From positions 1 through 55,172 of the forward strand of contig JAICXH010000006.1 of the NCBI GenBank assembly GCA_025981645.1: DNA of 55,172 nucleotides, written 5' to 3'. Shown piece by piece: positions 1 to 10,149 of the stretch. Made by a program: the position numbers and the translations under genes. Source of the stretch: Burkholderiales bacterium. Its GTDB lineage: Bacteria; Pseudomonadota; Gammaproteobacteria; Burkholderiales; Casimicrobiaceae. Position 1 is the first letter of the stretch. Every line of letters starts with the position of its first letter. The notes under the pieces were generated by a model. It was not told where the DNA came from. It ran no database searches and saw only the letters and a program-made list of their open reading frames with translations.

Positions 1-2
1 AG

Positions 3-1259
3 GCGCGACGCGAAGCGCTCGCGAACCGCTTTCGCGATCCGAAGGATCCGTTCCGCGTGGTGATCGTGCGCGACATGTGGCTGACCGGCTTTGACGCACC
101 CAGCCTCGCCACGATGTACGTCGACAAGCCTATGCGCGGTCACGGCCTCATGCAGGCGATTGCGCGCGTCAACCGCGTGTTCCGGGACAAGCCCGGCGGC
201 CTGGTGGTCGACTATCTCGGCCTCGCCGACGAGTTGAAGCAGGCGCTCGCCACCTACACGGAGGCGGGCGGCACCGGCAAGACCGCCATCGACCAGGCCG
301 AGGCAGTGGCGGTGATGTTGGAGAAGGTCGAGGTTTGCCGTGGGCTCTTCCACGGCTTCGACTGGTCGGCTTGGGGGTCAGGAGCGACCGCGCAAATGTC
401 GCTGCTTCCGAAGGCGCAGGAGCATATCCTCGCGCAGGAGGACGGGAAGGCGCGGTTATTGCGCGCGGTCACCGACTTGTCGCGGGCCTTCGCGCTTGCG
501 GTGCCGCACCCCGAGGCACTGGCGGTGCGCGACGAGGTCGGCTTCTATCAAGTGGTGCGTGGCGCACTCGCGAAGGGTACCGCCGACGAGCAGAAGACCG
601 ACGCGGAGCAGGAACACGCGATCCGCCAGATCGTCTCGCAGGCGATCGTTTCGGATCAGGTGGTCGACATCTTCGCCGCGGCGGGATTGAAGAAGCCTGA
701 TATCTCGATCCTCTCCGACGACTTCCTCGCCGAGGTGCGCGGCATGCCGCAGCGCAACCTCGCCGTCGAGCTCTTGCAAAAGCTCCTCAAGAGCGAGATC
801 AGGACACGCCAACGGCACAACGTCGTCGAGGCGCGCTCGTTCGCTGAATTGTTGGAGCAGGCGATCCGCAAGTACCAGAACCGCGCGATCGAAACCGCGC
901 AGGTGATCGAGGAGCTGATCCGGCTCGCCCGGGACATGCGTGAAGCCGGCCGCCGCGGCGAGGAGCTCGGCCTCTCCGACGACGAGGTCGCCTTCTACGA
1001 TGCACTCGAAACCAACGACAGCGCGGTCAAGGTGCTGGGCGACGAGACGTTGAAGACGATCGCGCGCGAACTGGTCGCCACCGTCCGTAAGAACGTCACC
1101 ATCGACTGGACCATTCGCGAGAACGTCCGCGCCCACCTCCGAGTGCTCGTGAAGCGAATCCTGCGCAAGTACGGTTACCCGCCGGACAAGCAGGAAAGGG
1201 CGACGGAGTTGGTGCTGGAGCAGGCCGAGGTATTGTCGATGGAGTGGGCGGTTGGCTAG
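3..1259 (+). CDS. hsdR: Type I restriction enzyme R subunit, C-terminal part (5' end outside window)
   Basis: The frame is open from the first bases of the window, so the start lies to the left. The visible part begins inside the second RecA-like helicase domain: a [10 protein letters not shown] segment followed by [16 protein letters not shown], which corresponds to helicase motif VI. The remaining roughly 300 residues match the charged helical C-terminal region (DUF3387 type) that docks HsdR onto the HsdM/HsdS complex. Full HsdR proteins are about 1000 residues, so about 40 percent is present. The protein translocates DNA with ATP and cleaves unmethylated DNA. hsdM and hsdS are not in the window and would be expected to the left. 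Its position beside a relaxase and an integrase marks it as cargo of the mobile element ending at the tRNA-Ala gene. Family assignment is firm; whether the system is complete cannot be judged. Confidence 0.92.
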   Translation, partial: ARREALANRFRDPKDPFRVVIVRDMWLTGFDAPSLATMYVDKPMRGHGLMQAIARVNRVFRDKPGGLVVDYLGLADELKQALATYTEAGGTGKTAIDQAEAVAVMLEKVEVCRGLFHGFDWSAWGSGATAQMSLLPKAQEHILAQEDGKARLLRAVTDLSRAFALAVPHPEALAVRDEVGFYQVVRGALAKGTADEQKTDAEQEHAIRQIVSQAIVSDQVVDIFAAAGLKKPDISILSDDFLAEVRGMPQRNLAVELLQKLLKSEIRTRQRHNVVEARSFAELLEQAIRKYQNRAIETAQVIEELIRLARDMREAGRRGEELGLSDDEVAFYDALETNDSAVKVLGDETLKTIARELVATVRKNVTIDWTIRENVRAHLRVLVKRILRKYGYPPDKQERATELVLEQAEVLSMEWAVG

Positions 1260-1387
1260 ATGTGAAATGTCAGGAGGTTGTTTCTCGAGCGGTGAAGGCC
1301 ACTGATCCGTGCGGTACCGCCAAGGGCTTGGTCTGAGCGGTGTCAGACGTGATGCTGCCGCATAGTGCAACCGACCCCTGGAAATAC

Positions 1388-2788
1388 TCACCGAGGTCGC
1401 CGGGCGCTTGGCGGTTTCACCGTGGATGGATTCCGCATCGAGGGATTCGCGTTAGTTGTGAGCGCATCGGCGAGCGCAACCAGAAGATCATAGGCGGTTG
1501 GCGATTGCCCATCCGGTGATTCGGATGACCGGTCATTGCGCTGTGCTTCGTCGCCGATCTCATCTCGAATGACCGCGGTCTCCGGGAGATGGAGTCGATC
1601 GATGGGGGCGTGTGTCTCGTACAGAGCGCGCCTGAGTTCCGCATCCCACTGTGCGGGCCCGGCCCCTGTTACCGAGCCGGTCGTTCGCGTACGGGCCAAC
1701 GCCACCATGGCAGCTGCGGCCGCCGCGCTCGGTTCAGTTGTCAACATACGGTCGCCGCAATCGAAAATTACGCACCCAAGCGGAAGCCGCCACACCAGGA
1801 TGCCGTGTGCCAGCGAGCACTCCCAGTCGGCGCCAACGGCATGTCGCGCCACTTGCTGGTAATGCTTTTGGGCAAGAAGTGGCTTGAGATCGTGTCGACG
1901 TCCTTCGTCTGGTTCGAGGATTTGGCAGGTGTAGGTTGTGCCTCCGGATGCCTCGTGCGCCTTGAGTTGTTTCAGCGCGAACTCGGCATCCTGCAGCAAT
2001 TGCTCACGCCGCTTGATCGCCTCCGCTTCCTCGCGTCGCCGTTCATCCTCGCGCCGTCGATTCTCGCGCTCGATCTCGAGATTTCGTAGTCTTCGCTGCT
2101 CGCGTCCAGGATTCGGTCGGCCCGGCAGCGGGAGCGGACCGAGGGGCAAAGTGGGTATTCGATGGTCTCCCCGCGCGGCATGCGAACGCCGATCGATGTA
2201 AAGCCCCGTTCCCCACGCAGCAAGCAGGCGATTGGCCACCCTCTCCCAAGTCGCGCGAAGCTCATTCAGCCACCCTTTGCGGGTAACCTCGCGGGATTTT
2301 CGCGCGCCTCCACGCTCAGGGCGCCCGGCGTCAGCGCGGCGAAACCAACGCCCTGGGGAGCGCGATTGTCCGTCGTTGATGCACTGCGACAGCTGCAGGT
2401 GCGCGTGGGGATTCCGCCCGTAGCCTTGATGGAGGGCGAAGGTGTATGGCAGGCGCCCCTGCGGGTCTTCGGACATCCGGCCGACGGCGTCCGCGAAGGC
2501 CCGGGTGAGCTGGATATGTTGGTCCTGGGAAAGTCCGAGTGGAAGCCCGATATAGATCGCGAAATACCGACGACCGCCGACGCGCGAGTAGCGATCTGCC
2601 GCCTCCCAGTAGTCCCGGCCACACTGACCCCCGTTGGACCAGGCCGGCATGTTGCCAGCCTCCATGTAGACGAGTTGGTCCGGTCGCTGTCCGTGCTCTT
2701 CAGCGCGCGCGATATACCGCCATGCCGATGCTGCATCAGGGTCGCCGGGATGATATTCGAGCTCGCACCGGTACAAAGCTTCCTGCAT
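1388..2788 (-). CDS. MobA/MobL (MobQ-type) relaxase of an integrative mobilizable element
   Basis: 466 residues. The N-terminal third shows the MobA/MobL pattern: a SAWRYIARAEE helix, EAGNMPAW, a DYWEAADRYSR helix, LPLGLS, then HQGYGRNPHAH. The metal-binding histidines of the HUH fold are probably H120, H128 and H130. Such relaxases nick the transfer origin and lead single-stranded DNA into a recipient, using a type IV secretion system supplied by another element. Residues about 230-275 are a highly charged helix (coiled-coil-like). The C-terminal region is not recognised. The ATG start is supported by AGGAGC seven bases upstream. The gene diverges from the 3070-3666 gene across a 281-bp gap that could hold oriT. 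The classical N-terminal AAAYRxGE segment is absent, so which tyrosine is catalytic is uncertain. No conjugation (T4SS) genes are visible. Confidence 0.85.
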   Translation of the reverse strand: MQEALYRCELEYHPGDPDAASAWRYIARAEEHGQRPDQLVYMEAGNMPAWSNGGQCGRDYWEAADRYSRVGGRRYFAIYIGLPLGLSQDQHIQLTRAFADAVGRMSEDPQGRLPYTFALHQGYGRNPHAHLQLSQCINDGQSRSPGRWFRRADAGRPERGGARKSREVTRKGWLNELRATWERVANRLLAAWGTGLYIDRRSHAARGDHRIPTLPLGPLPLPGRPNPGREQRRLRNLEIERENRRREDERRREEAEAIKRREQLLQDAEFALKQLKAHEASGGTTYTCQILEPDEGRRHDLKPLLAQKHYQQVARHAVGADWECSLAHGILVWRLPLGCVIFDCGDRMLTTEPSAAAAAAMVALARTRTTGSVTGAGPAQWDAELRRALYETHAPIDRLHLPETAVIRDEIGDEAQRNDRSSESPDGQSPTAYDLLVALADALTTNANPSMRNPSTVKPPSARRPR

Positions 2789-3069
2789 GACTCGCTCCTG
2801 AAACCACTTGCACGCTCCCCGGACGCCAGACGAAATGTCTTAACTGCACTACGTAAACGTAAAGGGCTGGACGCTGGCGAGAGCCAAGACGGCGTCGCGT
2901 CGGTCACGACGCCGCTTCATCGTGAGCGGATACGCGATCCCGACAACGAACCTTTGCGCCACCGCCTGCACGTTACAACCGGGCCGGCGACGCTTTTGCC
3001 CCGTTTACGCATGACATCCCGCTTGTCGTCCCCTAAGCTATTCGACACCGACTTACCCGGAGCATTAAC
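2789..3069. other. Divergent intergenic region of the mobile element, candidate oriT
   Basis: 281 bp without a convincing gene, between the divergent relaxase and the 3070 gene. It contains a perfect 8-bp inverted repeat CGGCGTCG/CGACGCCG (2890-2897 and 2907-2914, 9-nt loop) and a short ACGTAAACGTAA repeat near 2850. In MobQ-type elements oriT commonly lies directly upstream of the relaxase gene. The inverted repeat is seen; the oriT role is inferred from position only, and no known nic consensus was recognised. Confidence 0.35.
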
Positions 3070-3666
3070 GTGAATGCACCTGAATTCATCCCGACCAAGA
3101 CCGACGATTGCGCCAAACCCAGCGCGACCGAACGTACGGTAGTCGAGAGCGCCACCGCTGACCCGTCGAAGTGCATATCCGCCAATGCCGTAACAGATGC
3201 CGAACCTCAGCACGCATGCGACGAACCGCGCGCATACGACGCCGAATCGCCGATCGCGGCCAACGACGACGTTGAGCACGTCGTCAAGTCGGAGAGCGCC
3301 GCGCCGCCGGTCCGCAGAGCGATGACGCGAACGGAGCGCATCGCCGCACGCGACGAAAAGATTCGCGAACAAAAGCAGCGCAACCGTGAGGATGTTGCGC
3401 GAGGACGCGAGAAGATCGCGGAGATGGAGAAGCGCAATCGCGAGGCGGCAGTGAAGCAACGACGCCAGGAGAGAAAGATGCGAAGCAAGCAAGAGAGCAT
3501 TGCCAAATATCACTTGGCCGACGCCTTCGTGGCGCAGCTGGCCGCCATTCCTGAGCATGAGTGGCCACCCGAGTTTCGCGACGTGTTGCGTGAGCTGAGC
3601 GAACTCGACTACAGCGTTGTCGAGCAAATGGTTGAGCGTCGACGGAGTGCTCGGGCGGCGGCGTAA
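3070..3666 (+). CDS. Charged coiled-coil protein of unknown function, divergent from the relaxase
   Basis: 198 residues from a GTG start preceded by a CCGGAG ribosome-binding site. I do not recognise the family. Residues 1-75 are acidic and low in order. Residues about 80-150 are an Arg/Lys/Glu-rich helix (TRTERIAARDEKIREQ and following) predicted to form a coiled coil. The last 50 residues (PEHEWPPEFRDVLREL) look like a compact helical domain. There is no signal peptide or membrane segment. Divergent placement beside the relaxase suggests a mobilization accessory or element-maintenance role, but nothing in the sequence proves this. Overlapping frames on the other strand have shadow-like composition and were not called. 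Confidence 0.6.
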   Translation: MNAPEFIPTKTDDCAKPSATERTVVESATADPSKCISANAVTDAEPQHACDEPRAYDAESPIAANDDVEHVVKSESAAPPVRRAMTRTERIAARDEKIREQKQRNREDVARGREKIAEMEKRNREAAVKQRRQERKMRSKQESIAKYHLADAFVAQLAAIPEHEWPPEFRDVLRELSELDYSVVEQMVERRRSARAAA

Positions 3667-3770
3667 AACGCGAGCGACAAGGCCCAGACCGGGGCCGTGA
3701 CGCCATACGCGTTGACGCCCTGGGGTGAATCGACGCCGGGTGCTCGCGGCATCGATCGTCGACGCGCTCG

Positions 3771-5423
3771 TCATGGTTGTGTACCTTCAACGGACGTCAC
3801 CGCGGCCGTCGCGGTCGGAGGGCAGAAGCGCGGGTCCCGCTGGAGTAGGAAGCCCCACTCGATCGCGTCGAGCTTCTCGCGCACTAGCTTCAACGGCAGC
3901 GCACGGAGACCATCGGGGCCGCGCATGTAATGCGTCTCGCGGACGGACTGCCCTTTGTGGCCGACCACGCGCTCGGCGATGCCGCTATCGAGTCCGACTT
4001 CGTCGAAAGCCTGCAGCAGCGTGCTGCGAAACGAATGAAATGTCTTGCTGCGGTTGGTCTTGATGCCGAGTGTGCGCAGGCGCTCGGCAAAATCCTCAGT
4101 GACGTAACGCGCGTGCCCGTTCTTGTCTTCCCAGATGAGTTCGTCCCAAAGCCAGACCTTCTTTGACTTGCGGCGAGCTGCGACGAATTCGAGAAGGCCC
4201 AAGTCGAGTAGGGCTGTCGCAATCGGGATCTGACGCTCGGAAGTGACCGTCTTGACACGCTTTCGGCGTGCTGGTCCGTGGTCTTCTTCGACCGCGCCGG
4301 CGCGAAACCAAAAGCACGGGATGTCGTCTCGATGGACGATATCGTCCACAGTGAGATCGGCGACCTCGCGCACTCTCGCGCCGGTCAACAGCGCGATTCG
4401 GCAAGCCCAGAACTGCCATGCATGCTTGAGGTTGCCGAACGTGGCCGGGGCAAACATTCGAACCAGTTCGTCATTCGAAAACGCGCGGTAGCCTCCATTG
4501 GGATCGGCCTTCGCGCCACGCAGCGCCTGCTTGAACTTCTTAAGTAGCTCGGATGGCAGGAGATCGCGGTCGCAGGCCCACTGCACGAATACGCGCACAT
4601 GCTCGATCTTCCCGCGCGCGCTGATCGGCGACTGTGGGGGCAGCCCTAGGCCGAGCAGCGCTTTGGTGTCGTGTCCGGTCGGACGCTGTCCCTGTCGCGC
4701 CGGTAGACGACGCACGCCTTCCAGATAACGTTCGATCCCGGACTGGTCGATCTGCGACAAGGGGATGTCCCAGATCGGTTCTGCGCCCGGCGTCGGCCTG
4801 CGCTGCGCGAGGGATATCAGCTCGCGAAACGCCCGCAGCGCCGGCTCGTAGGTATTTCTCCAAGTCCCGGCGACCGTCCACGCGCCGACTCGCTCCTGAT
4901 CCGCGCGCCACGCTTCGACGGCGTCGCTCAGCCAGCGCATGGGCTCGGTCGCGTCGTTGGCGGCGACGACGTTGGGCGCCATGGCGGCGACTGGCGACAT
5001 CGTCGCCGCGCGAGCCTCCACCATGCGCCGGCGGATGTCCTCCAGCCGCTGCGCGAGGTGCCGCATCGGGGCGGGCATCGGCGTGCCGGTGCGCTCGAGG
5101 AACTCGAGCACGCTGCGGAGCTGCTCCGGCGTATCGTCGGGCGACGTCGTCAGCGTGCGCTCGCGCCGCCCGTCGGGGTGGATAACGTCCGTCAGCGTGT
5201 AGTGCGTAAGTTCGGGCATGGCCATGCTGGCTTCCAACGCGGCTTGCAGTTGCCACCATGCTAGCGTCATATTCCGCACGGTGCGAGCGTAAGCGCGGCG
5301 CGGCACCGACCGCAACGAAATGGACATGTCACCGGGCAGTTCTGGAAAGGCCGCCCGCAGGTGCGCCGGCACCACGACGCGGAAGCGCCAGGTGCCGTGC
5401 CGACTCTTGGAGAGGTAGAGCAT
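3771..5423 (-). CDS. Tyrosine recombinase / site-specific integrase of the element
   Basis: 550 residues from the ATG at 5423. A longer in-frame reading back to 5621 only translates the tRNA gene and its terminator and is not credible. The N-terminal segment (MLYLSKSRHGTWRFRVVVP) is the typical start of phage-type integrases. The C-terminal catalytic domain shows R350 (TGARVREV), H463-x-x-R466 (FHSFRS), H489 (VGHKG) and nucleophile Y499 (ETHYMRG), so it looks catalytically complete. The gene lies directly downstream of tRNA-Ala and in the same direction, the standard arrangement for an integrase that targets the tRNA 3' end. It should catalyse integration and excision between attP and the tRNA site. 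The upstream stretch contains two copies of TTTGGATCCCT that might bind the integrase. Confidence 0.92.
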   Translation of the reverse strand: MLYLSKSRHGTWRFRVVVPAHLRAAFPELPGDMSISLRSVPRRAYARTVRNMTLAWWQLQAALEASMAMPELTHYTLTDVIHPDGRRERTLTTSPDDTPEQLRSVLEFLERTGTPMPAPMRHLAQRLEDIRRRMVEARAATMSPVAAMAPNVVAANDATEPMRWLSDAVEAWRADQERVGAWTVAGTWRNTYEPALRAFRELISLAQRRPTPGAEPIWDIPLSQIDQSGIERYLEGVRRLPARQGQRPTGHDTKALLGLGLPPQSPISARGKIEHVRVFVQWACDRDLLPSELLKKFKQALRGAKADPNGGYRAFSNDELVRMFAPATFGNLKHAWQFWACRIALLTGARVREVADLTVDDIVHRDDIPCFWFRAGAVEEDHGPARRKRVKTVTSERQIPIATALLDLGLLEFVAARRKSKKVWLWDELIWEDKNGHARYVTEDFAERLRTLGIKTNRSKTFHSFRSTLLQAFDEVGLDSGIAERVVGHKGQSVRETHYMRGPDGLRALPLKLVREKLDAIEWGFLLQRDPRFCPPTATAAVTSVEGTQP

Positions 5424-5437
5424 GCTGCGTGTCGCCC

Positions 5438-5461
5438 TTTGGATCCCTGGTTTGGATCCCT
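5438..5461. repeat. Two direct copies of TTTGGATCCCT upstream of the integrase start
   Basis: Two exact 11-bp copies at 5438-5448 and 5451-5461, 13 bp apart, between the integrase start and the tRNA terminator. Their position is where integrase arm-type sites are often found; that role is inferred. Confidence 0.45.
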
Positions 5462-5487
5462 TCGAGGTGGCGACCGCCGCCGAAATG

Positions 5488-5513
5488 AAAAGGCCCTGAC
5501 TGATCAGGGCCTT
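5488..5513 (-). terminator. Rho-independent terminator downstream of tRNA-Ala
   Basis: A perfect 10-bp stem (5490-5499 with 5504-5513), 4-nt loop, followed on the minus strand by a TTTT run and then CATTTC. It lies 10 bp past the CCA end of the tRNA, so it ends the tRNA transcript before the integrase gene. Confidence 0.8.
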
Positions 5514-5523
5514 GCGCGATTTC

Positions 5524-5599
<76 letters not shown>

Positions 5600-5610
5600 A
5601 CGAGCGCCAT

Positions 5611-5616
5611 AGTATA
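5611..5616 (-). promoter_or_regulatory. -10 box (TATACT) of the tRNA-Ala promoter
   Basis: TATACT on the minus strand ends 11 bp before the first tRNA base, the expected spacing for a tRNA promoter. No good -35 hexamer is visible at 16-18 bp. Confidence 0.55.
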
Positions 5617-5738
5617 GCCAACCGGCGGCCGGGGGATCATTCGCGAAGCTCAACCGCGGCGATCGCGGCGCGACCACGACAGCGATCGCGCCGAAATTCC
5701 GATAGATTCATAGTGGTTCACCTTTGCAGAAGCGCTGC

Positions 5739-5939
5739 ATGGACAGCACGCAGCGATTCGATCCGGAGGCAGTCAAGGGCGCCACGCGGCGCCAGTGGGA
5801 AGGCGCTGCGCAGGGATGGAACGATTACGCTCCGATGTTCTGCGCGTGGCTTGCCGATTCCACGTCGGCGATGCTCGCAACGGCGCGGCTATACCGGGGC
5901 GCATTGTTCGGAGCGGCCCGGCCGCGCATTCCAGCGTAA
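5739..5939 (+). pseudogene. N-terminal remnant of a class I SAM-dependent methyltransferase
   Basis: 66 residues. The segment FDPEAVKGATRRQWEGAAQG followed by a WNDYAPMF-like stretch and a TSAML helix is the start of a UbiE-like methyltransferase family, which normally runs over 250 residues with a SAM-binding GxGxG loop. The frame stops at 5939 before any SAM motif, and no continuation is seen in other frames. It therefore reads as a truncated remnant just outside the element boundary. Assignment rests on resemblance of a short segment. Confidence 0.5.
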
Positions 5940-6018
5940 ACTGCCGCGATCGGGGTCATCGCGATTCGGCGGCGCCGATGGGCGCGACGGCAGCGGTCCC
6001 GGGTCGCAGGTGGGTGCG

Positions 6019-6192
6019 ATGGAATCGACGTCACCGGGCGCGGGCGACGCTGCGCCGCTCGCGCCGCGTGCGCCGTACTTCCACAACGGCTCGGCGCCGG
6101 ATCTCGCGGCGGTCGTCGCTTTCTACAACCAGCGCTTCGGCATCGGCTTCACGCAGCAGGAGAAGGTCGATCTCGTAGCGTTCCTGCGCACG

Positions 6193-6198
<6 letters not shown>
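6019..6198 (+). pseudogene. C-terminal remnant of a c-type cytochrome (di-heme peroxidase-like)
   Basis: The last 40 residues (YFHNGSAPDLAAVVAFYNQR, then an EKVDLVAFLRTL ending) match the conserved C-terminus of cytochrome c peroxidase/di-heme cytochrome proteins. The heme-binding CxxCH motifs and the rest of the protein are missing; upstream sequence in frame is low-complexity. The stop codon overlaps the 3' end of the next, oppositely oriented gene. Confidence 0.6.
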
Positions 6199-7326
<1,128 letters not shown>

Positions 7327-7457
7327 CGTTGTGTCGTGGGGCCCGGGTGTGGCGTGGACGCCGTGGGTGGTGTGGAGGCGTGTGGTCACGCGGAGGCGAA
7401 CGTTCAGTGTGCTGCGGATGCGCGATTATGCTCCGCGGCCGGGAGGGCAGCGCCTGC

Positions 7458-7463
7458 TAAACT
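7458..7463 (+). promoter_or_regulatory. Candidate -10 box (TAAACT) upstream of ridA-recG
   Basis: TAAACT lies 47 bp before the ridA start, in the 184-bp gap between the divergent lldD and ridA genes. The -35 is not clear. Confidence 0.35.
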
Positions 7464-7510
7464 GGACCGCTCGCGACAGCAGCGAACTGCGCTCACGACA
7501 GGAGCGACCC

Positions 7511-7960
7511 ATGACTCGGCAAGCCATCCAGAGTCCCGACGCGCCAGCGGCGATCGGGCCTTACTCGCAGGCGATCCGCGCCGGCGACATGCTTTATCTC
7601 TCGGGCCAGATTCCGCTCGACCCGAAGACGATGCAACTCGTCGACGGCGTCGACGCGCAGGCGCACCAGGTGTTTCGCAACCTGCGCGCGGTCGCCGCGG
7701 CGGCCGGCGCCGCGCTGAACGACAGCGTCAAGCTGACGATCCTGCTCGTCGACCTCGCCGACTTCGCGAAGGTGAACGAGATCATGGCAGGATACTTCGA
7801 GCCGCCTTACCCGGCGCGTGCCACCTACCAGGTTGCGGCATTGCCGCGCGGGGCGAGGATCGAGGTCGAGGCGATCGTCGCGCTGCCGAAGGTCGCCCCG
7901 CCCGAGGTCCCGCAGCAGACCGGTTGGAACGAAGCCTTCGATCAGACCAAGGGCGCGTGA
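7511..7960 (+). CDS. ridA: RidA family enamine/imine deaminase
   Basis: 149 residues, ATG preceded by AGGAG with seven-base spacing. It shows the RidA pattern: an N-terminal PAAIGPYSQAI, the YLSGQIPLDP strand, and the C-terminal ARATYQVAALPRGARIEVEA containing the active-site arginine and glutamate. RidA hydrolyses reactive 2-aminoacrylate-type intermediates made by PLP enzymes. At 149 residues it is about 20 longer than usual, from a C-terminal tail. Its stop overlaps the recG start (GTGA), so the two genes are translationally coupled. Confidence 0.93.
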   Translation: MTRQAIQSPDAPAAIGPYSQAIRAGDMLYLSGQIPLDPKTMQLVDGVDAQAHQVFRNLRAVAAAAGAALNDSVKLTILLVDLADFAKVNEIMAGYFEPPYPARATYQVAALPRGARIEVEAIVALPKVAPPEVPQQTGWNEAFDQTKGA

Positions 7961-10026
7961 GCGTCGGCAACGCGAAGCGCGGCGACGCGCTCGCGGACAA
8001 GCTGGCGCGCATCGGCGTGCTGCGCGAGGAAGACCTCGTGCTGCATCTGCCGCTGCGCTACGAGGACCACACGCGCATCGTGCCGCTCGACGCCGTTCGG
8101 GCGGGGCTCACCGTGCAGACCGAGGGCGTCGTCGCGAGCGCACAAGTGCAGTTTCGCCCGCGCCGGCAGCTCGTGTGCCTCGTGCGTGCGCCCGGCGGCG
8201 GCGACGCCACGCTGACGCTGCGCTTCTTCTCGTTCTACCCGAGCCATCTGAAGGCGCTCGCAATGGGCACGCGCGTGCGTGTCTACGGCGACGTGCGCGA
8301 CGGTCCGTACGGCCCCGAGATCGTGCACCCGCAGTTTCACGTTGTCGGTGACGATGCGCCGCTCCCCGACCGGCTGACGCCCGTGTATCCGACGACCGGG
8401 GGTCTCGGGCAGGAGCGGCTGCGCAAGGCGGTCGCGCGCGCGATCGCTGCCGACCCCACGCGAACCGCCGAGGTCTTGCCTGCGGTGTTTCTGCGCAAGA
8501 ACGGGCTGTGGTCCTTCCACGATGCGCTCGCCTTCCTCCATGCACCGCCGCCGCGGCTCGCACCGGCGGCTGCGCGCGCGCTCGCCGACCGGACGCATCC
8601 GGCGTGGACGCGGGTCAAGTTCGACGAACTGCTCGCGCAGCAACTGTCGCTGAAGGCGCACCGCCGTTCGCGTGCGGCGCGGCGCGCGCCGGTCCTGACG
8701 GGTACCGGTGCCCTGACCCGTGCGCTGCTCGAGCGCGTCGGCTTCCGTCTCACTGCGGCACAGCAGCGCGTTTGGCGCGAGATCGCCGCCGACCTGAAGC
8801 GCTCGATGCCGATGCAGCGCCTTCTTCAGGGCGATGTTGGCTCCGGGAAGACGGTGATTGCCGCGCTCGCCGCGCTGCAGGCGATCGAGAGCGGACGCCA
8901 GGTCGCGTTCATGGCGCCGACCGAACTCCTCGCCGAGCAACACTACCGCAAGCTCGCCGGGTGGCTCGCGGGCGTCGGCATCGAGATCGCGTGGCTTTCG
9001 GGCTCGCTCCCCGCGAAAGCGCGCCGCAAGGCGCGGGAGGGGCTCGCGAGTGGCGCCGTGCACTTTGCGATCGGAACGCACGCACTGTTCCAGGAGGGTG
9101 TGGCGATGCCGCGCCTCGGCCTCGCCATCATCGACGAGCAGCACCGCTTCGGTGTCGCGCAGCGGCTGGCGCTTCGCGATCGCGGCATCGCCGACGCGCA
9201 CCAGTTGATGATGAGCGCGACGCCGATTCCGCGCACGCTCGCGATGACTTTCTATGCCGACCTCGACGTGTCGGTTCTGGACGAGATGCCTCCCGGTCGC
9301 GCGCCGGTCGCGACGCGGCTCGTGAGCGAAAAGCGCCGTGCGGAGATCATCGCGTGGGTCGGCCGAATGTGCCGCGACGGCCGGCAGGCGTACTGGGTCT
9401 GCCCGCTGATCGAGGAATCGGAGAAGCTCGAATTGCAGACCGCGGTCGCGCTGCACGCCGAGCTCGTCGCGACCTGGAGCGGGACCGAGCCGCCGATTGC
9501 AGTCGGTCTCGTGCACGGGCGGATGAAGCCCGACGAGAAGGCCGCGGCGATGGATGCCTTCGCCCGTGGCGAGACCGCGGTGCTGGTGGCGACGACGGTG
9601 ATCGAGGTCGGGGTCGACGTGCCGAACGCGTCGATCATGGTGATCGAGCACGCCGAGCGCTTCGGTCTCGCGCAGCTCCACCAGCTTCGCGGACGTGTCG
9701 GCAGGGGCGCCGCGCAGAGCACCTGCGTGCTGTTGTTCGAGGATCCGCTGACCGCTGCGGCGAAGGCGCGACTCAAAGTCGTCTACGAATCGAACGACGG
9801 CTTCGAGATTGCGCGCCACGATCTCGCGATCCGCGGGCCAGGCGAATTCCTCGGTGCGCGGCAGTCGGGCGTGCCGCTGTTGCGCTTCGCCGATCTCGAG
9901 CGCGACGTCGATCTCATCGAGCGCGCGCGTGATGCAGCGGCAGAGCTCCTGCAATCGTCTCCGGCGGCTGCTGCGCGCCACCTCGACCGTTGGCTCGGCG
10001 GCCGGCAGGACTTCATCAAGGCGTAG
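7957..10026 (+). CDS. recG: ATP-dependent DNA helicase RecG
   Basis: 689 residues, the usual RecG length. The start is the GTG that overlaps the ridA stop; a longer reading upstream only covers antisense of lldD. An N-terminal wedge/OB region (LPLRYEDHTR) is followed by helicase motif I GDVGSGKT near residue 290, the DEQH box near 392 (IIDEQHRFGV), MSATPIPRTLAM (motif III), and LRGRVGRG (motif VI). RecG remodels stalled replication forks and Holliday junctions. It is the second gene of the ridA-recG unit. A GC-rich hairpin at 10033-10049 follows the stop. Confidence 0.97.
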   Translation: MSVGNAKRGDALADKLARIGVLREEDLVLHLPLRYEDHTRIVPLDAVRAGLTVQTEGVVASAQVQFRPRRQLVCLVRAPGGGDATLTLRFFSFYPSHLKALAMGTRVRVYGDVRDGPYGPEIVHPQFHVVGDDAPLPDRLTPVYPTTGGLGQERLRKAVARAIAADPTRTAEVLPAVFLRKNGLWSFHDALAFLHAPPPRLAPAAARALADRTHPAWTRVKFDELLAQQLSLKAHRRSRAARRAPVLTGTGALTRALLERVGFRLTAAQQRVWREIAADLKRSMPMQRLLQGDVGSGKTVIAALAALQAIESGRQVAFMAPTELLAEQHYRKLAGWLAGVGIEIAWLSGSLPAKARRKAREGLASGAVHFAIGTHALFQEGVAMPRLGLAIIDEQHRFGVAQRLALRDRGIADAHQLMMSATPIPRTLAMTFYADLDVSVLDEMPPGRAPVATRLVSEKRRAEIIAWVGRMCRDGRQAYWVCPLIEESEKLELQTAVALHAELVATWSGTEPPIAVGLVHGRMKPDEKAAAMDAFARGETAVLVATTVIEVGVDVPNASIMVIEHAERFGLAQLHQLRGRVGRGAAQSTCVLLFEDPLTAAAKARLKVVYESNDGFEIARHDLAIRGPGEFLGARQSGVPLLRFADLERDVDLIERARDAAAELLQSSPAAAARHLDRWLGGRQDFIKA

Positions 10027-10032
10027 CGACGT

Positions 10033-10049
10033 GCCGCGGCCCGCGCGGC
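10033..10049. repeat. GC-rich hairpin downstream of recG
   Basis: Perfect 6-bp stem GCCGCG/CGCGGC with a 5-nt loop, 7 bp after the recG stop and 100 bp before the RAYT-like gene. There is no T-run, so it is not a standard terminator; a REP-type palindrome is a possibility. Confidence 0.4.
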
Positions 10050-10149
10050 GGAATGTCGCGGGAGTCGGCCAAAGGTCTGATTTCGTCCGCAGCAGGCTTC
10101 GATCAGCATCGGCAACCATCGACGAGGTTCGAGTCGAGAAGGTTCGACG

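Noticed and set aside
2162-3073. 303-codon plus-strand frame across the relaxase start
   Set aside because: It overlaps the relaxase in antisense and has no good start or domain.
5488-5513. The tRNA-proximal palindrome as an integrase core site
   Set aside because: A stem followed by TTTT directly after a tRNA is better explained as its terminator.
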